The notes under the pieces are model-generated. The model was not told where the DNA came from, ran no database searches, and saw only the letters and a program-made list of their open reading frames with translations. Both the position numbers and the translations under genes were made by a program. A stretch of 64,000 bases of DNA from Corbicula japonica. Lineage: Eukaryota > Mollusca > Bivalvia > Venerida > Cyrenidae. Location: NCBI GenBank assembly GCA_038501625.1, contig JAZAYU010000081.1, forward strand, positions 2,542,001 to 2,606,000. Direction: 5' to 3'. Shown here in pieces: positions 48,087 to 59,640 of the stretch. The stretch's first letter is position 1, and every line of letters begins with the position of its first letter.

Positions 48087-48864
48087 ACTGAACATACGCT
48101 GCTTTGAAAAGGTTTTAATGTCGTATAAGTTAAGTAACGTAACGGTAACTGTAAATTGACGCACTTTACCTATTTAGGATTATAATAGTGGACTTGTCCA
48201 AAAGGTCACAGCTCACGGGTCAAAATCGAACTATAACAACTCTTTTTGACAAGTTGGCGATAAACAAAAGACTCCAAACATTCTCGTGGGAAATGTGTGA
48301 AAAGCGTGTCAATATTGAACTACGAGTTATCGCGATCAAATTGTGCTTATTTCTTATTCATGTGACTTTTTAATATGCTAAAGATATTGAAAATTTCGAG
48401 TTATTGCGTTTCGAGTTATCGCACCTTTTTATAGTCTGTCCCACTGAGTTTGTGACCTTCGGTATGTTTACATTAAAAGCAAATAAACATGAAAATAATA
48501 GGTAAATATAACCATTAAATAAATATCTCCAGACCGTTTTTTCACTTTTATGATCGTTGTCATATTTCCTCTTATATTCACATTTTTATAAGTTTTCCCA
48601 TCCGCTCTAACGTTAAAATGTCGAGGTACGAAAAGGCGCGTGTCGTCATGTATACAAATAAAGACCGGGGGACATGTCAAACGTGACGTTTTCATTGAGT
48701 TAACCAACTGCGCTAGTTAAAGTGGATTTTAAACTGAATTGCTTCATTTTTAAACATTTACAGTAAAACAACTGGTCCCAGGAACTGAAATTATCCAGAA
48801 CTATTATTTAAAATCGGAGACATAACGTCACCAACATTTATAGAATATTACACTTATCGCTTAA

Positions 48865-49066
48865 GGTAGTCTAACTGTAATGCTTTCCCGCGCATAAATT
48901 TGCGACGTCGTCAAACATCGGCTCGCTTTCGGTGACTTCCGACGCTACTCGTCAGAGCCGATAGTAGCCGAAGCGACATCGATTATTGTCGACTGTTAGT
49001 GACAGTTAACCGAGTATTCCCGACATTCGAGAAAAATGCGCGGGAAATCATTACAGTTAGACTACC
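48865..49066. mobile_element. TTAA-flanked MITE, 202 bp
   Basis: GGTAGTCTAACTGTAATG at the left is matched inverted at the right end (CATTACAGTTAGACTACC with one extra base pair of context), followed inwards by TTTCCCGCGCAT and its complement. It is flanked by TTAA at 48861-48864 and 49067-49070, the target used by piggyBac- and Kolobok-type transposons. Confidence 0.8.
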
Positions 49067-49069
49067 TTA

Positions 49070-49510
49070 AGCCCCGGTCACAACCCGCCGTACTTGCAAG
49101 TGCGTGCTGTGTACGTGCAAAAACGTGGGCCTAAGGCCGGTATTCCATAGTTCCGTTATGCCTGATCCGTGTCCGTCTCCGCGTCCGTGTCCGCGATTTT
49201 TTCACTCACCAGATATCGTTGGGTATATTCCATACCTCCGTGTCCGATTCACATCGCGGACACAGACACGGACGCGGATCGGACACTGAGGTGTGGTATA
49301 TACCCAACGATATCTCTGGTGAGTGAAAAATCGCGGACACGGATCACGGAACTATGGAATACTGGCATAAGGCAACGTACGATGCATACAACCGCTTACT
49401 CCTAAACGTGGCGTGCGGGCCACGAGCTCGCAACTTGCGCAACCGTGAGTGTGACGTGCTTCCTCTCTGCCCTTGCCAAAAAAGAAGCACGGCGGGTTGT
49501 GACCGGGGCT
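49070..49510. mobile_element. Harbinger-type MITE, 441 bp, with TTA target duplication
   Basis: AGCCCCGGTCACAACCCGCC at the left end is matched inverted at the right end, and TTA flanks both sides (49067-49069 and 49511-49513). A three-base TWA duplication is typical of PIF/Harbinger. A second palindromic element lies inside it (49138-49366). Its left target overlaps the TTAA of the neighbouring MITE. Confidence 0.8.
49138..49366. mobile_element. Palindromic MITE nested in the Harbinger-type MITE
   Basis: CGGTATTCCATAGTTCCG and its near complement at the right end bound a long hairpin whose arms carry GTGTCCGCGATTTTTTCACT and the ATATCGTTGGGTAT motif. TAAGGC occurs just outside both ends and may be the target duplication. 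Confidence 0.7.
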
Positions 49511-49969
49511 TTAGGTACGCCCTAATCTGTATGTATGTTTTACTTTGACACATGTAATTGATAAACAATGTAATTGACAATGTTTTTTCTCTTCTGATTA
49601 AAATGCTTAGGCGGAGACGTAAACTGTATTTTAATTTAGCAACTTAGGCATCAACTTCCGTCACACTACGGAAAATCAATCAATAACGTTGACCTACAAG
49701 AGTCCAATACTGTTAAATGAATGAACATGTAGGCCTAATATTGGACCAGAAATCTGATAAAATGCAGTATTTTGCATATGCGGAGCAGTAACATGGAAAC
49801 TCAAAATGAACAACAAGCGCAGAGAAAACAACAACTATCTACTAGTCAGAGATCATCGCCGGTGAAATCTGGTGTAAAAGATCGTAGATTATATTTATTT
49901 ATTGGTAGCTGAGAGCCTTTTTAATGCAGAAAGGATGCGACGAGTTCTAAATTAAAAATGTTTATTTTC

Positions 49970-50340
49970 AAAAAGGTGAAATATGCATATCAGGAATCGC
50001 CACATTCAGAAAAAACAGCCTCCCCTCACAGTCAAGAAGAAGAGAGGGAGAGAGCATGGTTAATAAAATGATCAGTTTCAAAAGAGACACCACTAACAAT
50101 TAACAAAACTGAGAACCCGAGGGGTTACCGCCTTGGAACGGTCAGTGGCAAAACAAATTGCCACTTGGGGTTTAAACCAGGTTCTAGGGTGCACCATCTC
50201 ACACTTGCCCCAACAGGTTCTCATATTACAAAACAAATACAAGTTGTCTTGGTGAAACAACTCCAACCCACTTATTGGCTCAACAATGTTGCATGCAAAA
50301 GCACACAAACATACGAAACATAAGAATCTAATAGCAGGAT
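49970..50340 (-). repeat. Retroelement tail copy
   Basis: Very similar to 17967-18330 in the same orientation, including GCATATCAGGAATCGCCACA and the conserved GAACCCGAGGGGTTACC segment. Confidence 0.85.
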
Positions 50341-51149
50341 GTACAATTGTTGTGTTATTGGTTAAAGGAGTATATGACAATAAGTTCTAAAGGACAGAAT
50401 TTTTTAAAACTTTGCACAATTAAAGAGAATTCCTTCACAAACAAAATGATATAAAGAAAAATTTAGCTTTCGATGCTTGTTTTTGAGTAATCGCTCATTA
50501 TTAGACCCCTCTATACGGTCATTTTGAAGGGATTTTGAGAAAACGCACATATATCTTTTAAATGATTGTTACATCTGGAATTCCTAATCAACACATTATA
50601 TCTATGCATTTTTTGTTTGGAATTATGTGTATGTATGATTTTGGATGGAATTATGTGAGATTATTTTTGTATAGTTAAAGAACAAACTTGGAAAATGACC
50701 TAAATATCCAACAAAAAAGGGAGACAATTTAGTCCCTGACTGGAAAAAAATCTAAATATCTTTTTTTGTAACGGACAGATTTTTTTTAAACTCCATAAAA
50801 TGACACAGTATATATTTCTAAACAAAACAAAAACAAAAAAAACAGGGGCATCCAGGCTTAATTTTTTACTATATTCCTTCAAAGTTGGTCATATAAGTAA
50901 AAATATCTCTAATTTTAATTCAATTTTACAAATATCCATCATAACATGTATAAATAGTTTTATAACATGCTCATCAAAACTAATTACATATTTTGAAAGA
51001 AATAACTATTTCTTTATCAAGAATTACATTACAGTTACCACATTTCTTTCATAAAATTCCCACAAATGCAGCCCTGAGTGTTGCCAAAGTTTCCATACAT
51101 ATCGAAAAACACCTAACACTGATAATGAATGAAAATAATATAACAATCC

Positions 51150-51398
51150 CTAAATCTTATGATCCATTAAGTAATTATACAATTTCTGAACAACAGATTT
51201 AAGAGATGTTACTCTAGGTTTGCCTGTGTCAAGTTTCTCACCAAACAGCTAATCCAATCCATCTAACCCACCACGAGAGACAGCAAGTTTTATATGACAC
51301 AAATTCAAACCGGATGCTGCAATTTTCTTTGCCATTTGACATGAAAGTATTTTCTGTTTGGTTAAAAATTCAAGAATATCAAAATGAACATCAGTCAT
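51150..51398 (-). pseudogene. Unknown small protein inside the TTAA element, one in-frame stop
   Basis: The minus frame starts MTDVHFDILEFLTKQKILSC and continues with GLNLCHIKLAVSRGGLDGL, a TAG at 51249-51251, then LFGEKLDTGKPRVTSLKSVV and YNYL. The frame is otherwise open. I do not recognise the family with confidence. The RGG and GKPRVT segments look like a conserved DNA-element protein rather than random sequence. Confidence 0.45.
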
Positions 51399-51400
51399 TT

Positions 51401-51562
51401 TCACACGAAAGTAACATTATCTACTTCGGACGTCAAATTATCCGAAACACTTGAATCATTGTCAGGGCAAATTATCGAACCAAATAATTTACGTTTCTTC
51501 ACAGCTTGGTGATTTCCATCACTAACGAACCTGCCCTTCTTGTTTTTCTCGCGTGAGGCCAT
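51401..51562 (-). CDS. Small Lys/Arg-rich protein, 53 aa, inside the TTAA element
   Basis: It begins ATG at 51560-51562 with MASREKNKKGRFVSDGNHQA, then VKKRKLFG and an acidic, Ser-rich end. The KKGRF and KKRK clusters resemble the basic N-termini of transposon-encoded DNA-binding proteins. The next ATG (51396-51398) lies two bases beyond its stop. The two could have been one ORF split by a frameshift. Function unknown. Confidence 0.4.
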   Translation of the reverse strand: MASREKNKKGRFVSDGNHQAVKKRKLFGSIICPDNDSSVSDNLTSEVDNVTFV

Positions 51563-51689
51563 TCTCACGGACGACTACTTTGTGAGAAATAATTTGAAAT
51601 ATTTAATCGATTGATTTTACGCAACAGTCGAAGTACTAACGTTACTGGTTAATTACCTGTAAATAGTCCAGCGGATGTTCCTACTCGGG

Positions 51690-51965
51690 CTAGTCAGACA
51701 ATGGCTGACACTAAATAGTCCCAATTTTTTTGCCTTTTGGGGGCATTTAATGGCTAGTATGGCCTAAAAGGAACATGTTAAGTAAATGAGATGCTTTTAC
51801 TGACACACTGATAGCAAATTTATGTTTTGAAATGCAGTATATGAAAAAAGGCCCTGGTTTTAGGACGGCATATGTAAAACAGTTTTGAAGTTCACACAGA
51901 AGTGAAAAAAACAGACCACCGGTTTCAAGGTGTCAAATCTCTGTTAATTGATACATGACCCCTAC
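51690..51965 (-). repeat. Repeat shared with intron 2 of the C1q genes
   Basis: The reverse complement of this stretch matches 12940-13120, 26960-27240 and 30640-30800, including GACACCTTGAAACCGG, CACTTCTGTGTGA and GGGACTATTTAGTG-like segments. In the C1q loci it lies in intron 2; here it lies inside the TTAA transposon. Confidence 0.65.
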
Positions 51966-52215
51966 TTTTCTTGCTGGAAATGGACAGTAGAAACAATTAG
52001 CTTTAAAAGCATGTAAGTTAGCCCTTATTAAAATGGTACCAGCTATGATTGCCAGCCTTTTGAAACATGTCATGTTTACTATAGTTTATATAGGGAAGTC
52101 TATTTACAGGTCTTACACCTACTCAACTAACACCGGTCACTGAGAAAAATACATTTCGTGAAACTAGCGCTTGCGCAGAAATATGCGCGTAAACTATTGT
52201 AATATACTCCTTTAA

Positions 52216-53357
52216 ACAATCGAATGTTGATAGCTACACTTTCGATCTGTGACGGATAAATTCATAATTCTACTCACAAGTAGCGTGTCCTTCATGCGAA
52301 TCTTTCTAAGACCAAAAAAAACAACAAAGAACGATTTTACCATACACGATGAAAACTTTACATGCTGCGCGCAAAAAGCGTGCATTTCGTGCAAATCGTA
52401 CTTTTTCATGGCACACTTCTGACGTATTGTTAACGTTTGATTGTACGTCATATGTTAATGAAGTAAGAGGCAAAAAAAACAGCTTGCATTTCGAGCAAAT
52501 CATGTGTGTTTTACCGCCAAATATCCATGCATCTGATATTATCGTCAGCGTTTGAGTGTAGGTCATAATGTTTATGACGTACTGTATGTCAGATTCCTCA
52601 AAACCTTTTGTCCAACGGCAGTCGATGCCGTCTCCCACGACTTATACATGTATAAACAATCGGACCATATTTTTCTTTTTCCATTTCCGAATCACGAGAT
52701 GAAGATCTAATGTCCGTATTATTGCATTCATTTAGATCTCTTGAATATCGCGTAAGCTTTATATTTCTTTAAATTATTGTAGATAAAAAACAATACACTA
52801 TGCGAAAATGATGTTTGTGAATGAAATGTCTATTGTAAATTCGCAGATTTTGTTTTTATTTGTGATAGGGATTTCAGTGTTCCAGAAGTGTTCTTGCTTG
52901 TATCTTTTCACGAGCGTGATAAACTTTATTGCAATGCAGATATGGAGAGAAAGTAACACTCTTCGGTCAGTTCACTTGCGCATTTTTTTTTCACTTTTGG
53001 CACTCGTTAACAAATAAAAATTAAAATGTCTTTTACTTATCTTTCAATGTTAAAATGTACATGTGTACAAAACATAATCAGACGTAAAGTTTAACACAAA
53101 TTTATAGGCACAAGGAAATAATAATACGGTGGCGGTGGGTCTTTAACATTTTCCAATTCTGTTGTGGGCGAAAAAAAATGTGTTGGTGTTACCCCAACCC
53201 CATTCAATTTCCGGAACAGCCTTATTTGAACAGTTTATCATTTCACTTGTTTTGAAATCGGCGGGACATTTAATTATTTTTACATGTTACTCAAAATTAC
53301 GCTGTACATAGCAATCTCAAAGTAAGCGGCCCGCCGGTATTGTTCAGACGTGAAGAA
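52216..53357. other. No gene seen
   Basis: Two strongly diverged tandem units of about 115 bases may be present at 52360-52590 (both have GCATTTCGNGCAAATC and a GTCATATGTTAATGA-like end). The ORF at 52808-53017 has no recognisable domain. Confidence 0.4.
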
Positions 53358-53370
53358 AGATGCTGATCGT

Positions 53371-53437
53371 GTGTGTGTGTTTGAGTTTGTTTATAGACGC
53401 CCTTAGCAAAGCATATGGGCGTCTGTCTATAATTTTT
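53371..53437. mobile_element. 67-bp insertion with 13-bp target duplication
   Basis: AGATGCTGATCGT occurs at 53358-53370 and again at 53438-53450. The insert begins with a GT run and contains a hairpin, TATAGACGCCC pairing with GGGCGTCTGTCTATA. It ends AATTTTT. Confidence 0.7.
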
Positions 53438-53450
53438 AGATGCTGATCGT

Positions 53451-54537
53451 CATAAGACCTTGTAAATATACCTGCAACGGCTGTACATGGCGCAATGGTT
53501 TTGTTGCGTCATTCAACTCACAAATATTATTGCGTTTTATTAAAAAAAAATCGTTGTAATTTAACCATCACGCTGTAACGCTGGCCAGCGTAATTCCACA
53601 AACGCTATTGCTTACGCACTTATGCTCAGGTAAAAGCTGCTACACAATATACGGTCATAAAGACTCAGAATTATGTCGAAGTCTTATGCATTATGCCGGG
53701 AATCGGCCAACAAGCATTTTTATAAATTGTTTAAAGTTATCGAAGTCAACCGCGATACAAAAAAGAATCGCGGAACATCGAGCCGAAAGATTACGGTTCC
53801 GAGCCCCCACAACCCCACACGTAATTTCTTTTTTAATTCGGACGTTAATAATTTAATACACAACTAAATACATTTGCTAACATCCTCATTATCTGAAACA
53901 TAATAGTGCCTACACGCTAAGTAAATATTTTCCTTAAAGCAATTTTATTCCATTATACAAAAACGAAATATTCATCGTCGTAGTGAACGTCAAACTTCCG
54001 GTCGTATGCAGCAGTCCTTGCTCGCTAACGCAAATGTATAATTATTAAAAACATACCGCTTATGATAATTATATGTGGCACCGCGATCTCACATGTTAAC
54101 CTCGTGTTTGTAAATCCGCTGTACAACATAAAAATATGTCTGTAATTATCTTAGTAATACGATATAACTGATTGTATTGTGTTTTGCAAGAGTGATTGAG
54201 AAATTAAATCAAAACATCGCAAATCAGATTGGAATTTTTAATAAATAAGGTATTTTGTCTTGTTCGTCAGTCCGGATGATATGAACATTTTGACAGTCAA
54301 AATAACGTTTGAGAACTTCCCCGCTCTGTTTAAATCGCGATGACGTCACGCGTTACTTCACAAAATGGAGATCAATACTGTAAACAATGGCAACATGCCA
54401 TAGGAAATTTAAATTTTGCGATTGTAAGCTTGATATAAGTTTTAAAGAAAAATCCAGGATTTTGCAACATAGGAGTTTTTGTATTTCACAAAACAGGTAT
54501 TACTTTTTAGATTTGTTGCGTTATAAGAAAGAAATCG
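53451..54537. other. No gene seen
   Basis: Overlapping open frames near 53608-53867 have no recognisable domain. An open frame at 54387-54569 runs into the SINE and is not supported. Confidence 0.4.
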
Positions 54538-54540
54538 CCT

Positions 54541-54733
54541 GCAGCGGCAGTCCAGTGGTAGAGCGCTAGCTTAGGGATCGAGGGGTCCCGGGTTCGAGCC
54601 CCAGTCCGGCCGCTAATTTCCTTAAGCAAGAAATTAAGCCTTCATTGCTTCTCTCCACCCAGGTGTATAAATGGGTACCTGTGAGGAATATAAGCCAATG
54701 TTCCGTGGCTGCCTACGGCGCCGACTGTTAACA
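54541..54733 (+). mobile_element. tRNA-derived SINE
   Basis: The head at 54544-54613 folds like a tRNA: GCGGC pairs with GCCGC at the ends, AGTCCAGTGGTAGAGCGCT fits the D-arm and box A, and GGTTCGAGCCC fits box B. The body contains TTCCTTAAGCAAGAAATTAA and CACCCAGGTGTATAAATGGG, a central segment that I recognise as recurring in molluscan SINEs. The 3' limit is uncertain. RNA polymerase III would transcribe it. Confidence 0.75.
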
Positions 54734-55780
54734 TGTCTATGCATGGGCAGAGCTATTTCTGTCAGTTAACAATAATCTTCAGCTCTGCAAGCTCTTCAGT
54801 TGTTCTTCGACCAGTAAGCACAAGCATTTTGCACCGTTCGCCATTTTATGTCTATGTTGTGTACTGGCATTTTCTAACTGTGTGCTGTAGTATCTTAAAT
54901 GTTCATCAAAAAGACGTTTGGTGCATTCCTAAAATGAAGAAATATAAATTTAACAAACTTGAAGAGGAATGTTTAAAATTTCGATCCTCAGAAATAGCTT
55001 GTAACACATTTGAATCTTCTCTTTTGTTTGAAATTGGAGAGTTATATATCTTTATTTATGCACAATAAGGGTAAACGGCAAGATCTATCCCAATAAAGCA
55101 AGTACTCATTTAAACTAAGCTGTTTGTTACATATTGATAACGAAGTTAAAGCTAACGCCATACATGCTTGTTCAAGCTTCTGAAATTTTGTATGTACAAC
55201 ACTTCGACGACGATACTCTACTACCTCAATGTAATGTCTTATAATTAAGATTTGAAACTTTGGATGCACGATTACAACTGATCTTTTATCTTCAATATAA
55301 AAAATTATGCCGCTTTTCTTTTTTGTGGTCGTATACTGCTGTAGCTTTAAAAGAGTGGTCCATTTCATTGATCGAAGATTGCTGTCATAAAATGGTTTAT
55401 ATAAATCCTATGAACTTCGCACTTACTAAGTTCATCCACGTCCACATCAGCAATTTATAAACAGTCAAAGACCTCAAAACAAGACTGCAACCTTTATATG
55501 TGGTCCACTGTTTGAGAATGGTGTTGATTTCTAAATCGCTGGCAAGGAACATAACAAGCTTACTGTTTTTTTCATTGGCTGCAGTAGTCGTACATCATGA
55601 GTGTTATGTCAAGTGTCAGGTCATGTAAGTCGAAAATCACGGGACTGGGTTTGAGCAGCGCTATCTTGATATAATACATAACGTCTTCGGAACATTCAAG
55701 TTCAAGGTTTCTAGTTAGCTTTGTGAGCATGTGTTTCTTAAACGTGGATTTTTATGCTCCCGAAGAGAGGCATTTAGTAA
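54734..55780. other. No gene seen
   Basis: Open frames at 54733-55068 and on the opposite strand have no recognisable domain or clear splice context. Confidence 0.4.
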
Positions 55781-55789
55781 TCGCACCGC

Positions 55790-57050
55790 CCGTCAGTCCG
55801 AAATAATCTTGTCCTCGCTTCTTCTCCGAAACCGCTTTAGGGATTTCATTGAAACTTCACAGGAGTGTTCAGGAGTGTTTGTCACCAAGCCTAGTTGTGC
55901 ATATCGTCAAGAATTCTGCTAGGATTATTTTTGGCCGAGTTATATTTTTTAGCAAAATCTTGTCCTCACTTCTTCTCCGAAACCGCTTGAGGGATTTCAT
56001 TAAAACTTCACAGGAGTGTTTGCCACCAAGCCTAGTTGTGCATGTCGTCAGGAATTTCTGGTCGGATTATTTTTTGGCCGAGTTATGGGCTTTTTCACTT
56101 AACCCTAACCCTAACCTTGACCGTATGCTTTATCTTCAAAACCGCTTGAGGGATTTCTTTGAAACTTCACAGGAGTGTTTGTCACCAAGCCTTGTTTTAC
56201 TAACCCTAACCCTAAATCTAGTCCTCGCTTCTTCTTTAAAACTGCTGGAGGGATTTCATTGAAACTTCACAGGATTTTTGTCACCAAGCCTAGTTGTGCA
56301 TATTGTCGGGATTTTCTGCTTGAATTATTTTTTACCGAGTTATGGGCCCTTGTCGTTTTTTAAGTAACTCTAACCCTAACTAGTATATAAAAATCTTGTC
56401 CATGCTTTATCTTCAAAACCGTTGGGTGGGGGATTTCATTGAAACTTCACAGGAGTGTTTGTCACCAAGCATAGCTATGCATGTCATCAGGAGTTTCCGT
56501 TCAGATTATTTTGCCATAGGTATGGGCCCTTAGTCTTTACTATTTAACCTCTATATTAAAATCTTGTTCATTCCTAATCTCCAAAACCGCTTGGGGGTTT
56601 CATTAAAACTTCACAGGAATGTTTATCACCAAGCCTTGTTCTGCATATCATCAGGAGTTTCCGATCAAATTATTATTGCCAGAGTTATGGTCCCGAAGTC
56701 ATTTTCTATTATAACTTTTAAATAAAAATCTTGTCCACACTTAATCTCCAGAGACTCATGGCAGATTTCATTTGAATTTCACAGGAATTCATGTCACCAA
56801 GCCTAGTTGTGCATATTATCAGGAGTTTCCGCTTGAACTATTTTTGGCCAAATTATGGGCCCTTAGTCATTTGTACTATAACTTCTTTATTCAAACATTG
56901 TCCACACTCCATCTCCAAAACCCTTTGGAGGATTTCATTGAAATTTCACAGGAACTTTTGTCCCCTAGTCTACTTGTGCATGTCTTCAGGATTTTCCACT
57001 TGGATTACCTTTAGCAAAGTTATGGACCCTTACTCATTTTGTTTGCATAA
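55790..57050 (+). repeat. Degenerate tandem array, about 155-170-bp units, with telomere-like runs
   Basis: The phrase AAACTTCACAGGA or a close variant recurs about eight times at 101 to 182-base spacing. Each unit also has GGGATTTCATTG, GTCACCAAGCCTAGTTGTGC and a TTATGGGCCC-like end. Some units contain short AACCCTAACCCTAAC runs (about 56098-56117, 56200-56216, 56366-56380). Open frames here simply follow the repeat. Confidence 0.85.
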
Positions 57051-57059
57051 CTTCTATAT

Positions 57060-59640
57060 TTAGTGAGCGATTTACTTTAAACATCAAGTATATGTTCCTT
57101 ATCATCTCTCACGTATTTCCTTTTCATTACCCACATCATATGTGGAAAGGTCCATAACTCTAATAATCATATTTCAAGGATTTTCTCCCATTTAATCTTA
57201 GATTTTTTTATTATTCAAGATATTAACTACAGACTTTAAACAAATAATCCCTCCATCTTATGCAGTATGCTTCATCTCTTCAACAGGCATTTTTTTATTA
57301 TATGTGTATGCCGAATTGATTTCAAAGCTGCATTTCGGGGGCATATGTCAAATTCAAGTGACAGCTCTTGTTCTAGTATATGTGTGTTCTTGAGTGCATG
57401 CAAGCATGCGCGCAAATTTGCATTTGGGGTTGTAAGTAGTCAAATTTATTTGAGAGTGTATAAAACAAACCTCTTTACTTTCTGTTTCTTGACAAATTTT
57501 GTTGGTGAGATTATCATCGACGTCCAATTTTCGCATAAAGTACGTCTAAAAAGAAATGTTATTGCAGTAAAACCCTGTGGTTAACGTTGTAATTACGTCA
57601 TGACTTCACACTTCTAAACGAAAGGCAGTTGTAACTGCCAGAATTTTTGTCATACACTGTATAACATGCAAATACATTTTTTGTTGTTAAATAATTTAAA
57701 AATAGAAATAAGGTTAGTGTTACTGTTAGATGTGCATGCTATTGTCAATTAGTAATATCATAGTTAATCCAGAAAGAAAAACAACAATATAGTTACAAGT
57801 TTTCCATGACAATTCTGAATATGCATATACTCCAAAATAGCCAAATGGCGAACTCCTTTTTTAATCAAAAGTGTAGGTTATAGTTTCACTTCAATTTAAT
57901 GAGTTTTCAATTAGCTTAATGCATTAATGCACTTATGCATTAATACCTTGGAACGAAGCAATTTGCAAGCTCAATTTAAATTGTCGTACCTTTTTCATCA
58001 AAAGAAAAAAAAACACTTCAGATCATGCCAGCTTTGTTTGATCGTTATAGGGAAAACATATGCGACCAATGTTTGACACTGAAGTTTATATATAAAATTC
58101 AGTGCTAAGTCTATTTTGCTAACAACAGAATGAAAAGCGTAATCAAAGATAATTCACTCGACTAGCTTTAAGAATAAGGGAGTTATCCTACCAACACCAA
58201 CATCTTATGAACCTGTATGCACATCGCCCATAACTTGAAAACTTCTTGAAATATCAACTTCAAACAACCAGTATAAACCTACCGCCGTTACCAACAAGAC
58301 CCATCATTGCATTCCATATAATTTTTAAGTTATGCAGCCGCGATTAGTCAACAACTTTTAAAATTACTCCAAAAAACGTCATCAAGTGAAGATATTAAGA
58401 TTTAGATAACTCTATGAAACTTGGTATATATAACATCGAAATCTTTATCATATCAAACAAGACTCATAACTTTACATTTTTTAATATTGCCCCCTTTTTA
58501 ATTAGATATTGCATTTTGGTTTTAATGTATTTGATCAAGGAACTCAAAAACAACAACTAAGAAAATGAAATGAAACTTGGTGTAAAAATTGAGTTTCGCA
58601 CAAACCGGTGCTGGACGGCATGGTCAGTTATATGCATTTCCATTGCTGCCCATGAACAGGCTCAGTCCAACCGATCCTGCAGCATTGTCAAATTTGTCAT
58701 GTTCGGTGGTTTTCAAAGATCGCTTTTCATTTTTGATAATGAAGTTTTATTTAAAAAATGCCCACTAAACCGCCATTTTCATCCCAATGCAACATTTTTC
58801 TCGCTTAACTATCTTCGGATGCATTGCCACGTCCTAACCCCTGATTATTTATATAATTAGTTATGTGAAACATAAAAAACAATACTGTTGAATGAGTTAC
58901 AGTTATGTACATAATTATGATTTACTGTTAAAATTTGTTAAAGACTTTTCAGCACATTATCTACTACAGTGAAACAAACATTAAGTTGACAATTGTATAA
59001 AATAGATGAAAAGGGAACTTTAAAGGCCACAGAACCCGACAAATATGAAAATATTACAGGCTCGGTTTTATTGAGCCTATGCATGAGTAGTTATAGAAAT
59101 GCACATAATTGTAAGAACACAATTATTATTCAAACATATCATAACTTACCTTGCATGGTTTGAAGTTGTACCGCATAAAATTAACACTGATTTCTTCCTA
59201 GAACTCGTTAAGGATACATTCTACTTCATGGGTGTTCATCCTTTATTAATTGTTAAATTCTTTACAAAAAATTATATATCAGATTGTTTATCACTTATTT
59301 CAGTATGTTCTGTACGCTTGTACCACCTTTATAATTGTTAATTTCTTGTAATCCTCATTTTGTCATTTAAATGACATGAGTGAATAAACGTGTTTAGACT
59401 TGGCTTTGACTTCGTCTAGCGATAATCAGTGATGCGATATATATCATTAACCAAAAACATATCGGCAAAGCATTTTTAAATTTATTAAACTAGAATTTAG
59501 TGTTCCGCTGAACACATGCGTCACCTGCTTGCAAAGTTGAAACGTGGGCCTATGCTTAATCATATATGCTAAAAAGACTTCATTTAAATTTATTGCAATA
59601 ATAAACGATGGAACACATTTGCCACCTTAATTGCATTTGA
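57060..59640. other. No gene seen; interspersed repeats
   Basis: Copies of the CAGGCTC-type repeat are at about 58600-58740 (plus) and 59015-59110 (minus). Other open frames are not supported. Confidence 0.45.

Larger units (their letters stand above)
46849..48860. other. Intergenic; no gene seen
   Basis: It holds a TATCG microsatellite (47080-47162) and a tRNA-like sequence (48013-48086). The ORF at 46771-47178 runs from the MITE arm into the microsatellite and is not supported as a gene. Confidence 0.45.
50366..52211. mobile_element. TTAA-flanked DNA transposon, 1.85 kb, with decayed small ORFs
   Basis: AGGAGTATATGACAATA at the left and AGGAGTATATTACAATA read inwards from the right form the terminal inverted repeats. 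TTAA flanks both ends (50362-50365 and 52212-52215). Two small ORFs lie on the minus strand (51562-51401 and 51398-51150). No transposase catalytic domain was recognised, so it is probably non-autonomous. Confidence 0.75.

Noticed and set aside
54733..55068. 111-codon ORF after the SINE
   Set aside because: No domain, no splice context and no amino-acid bias of a real gene could be seen.
55731..57063. Several overlapping ORFs with similar sequence
   Set aside because: They follow the tandem array unit and change frame between units, so they do not represent genes.
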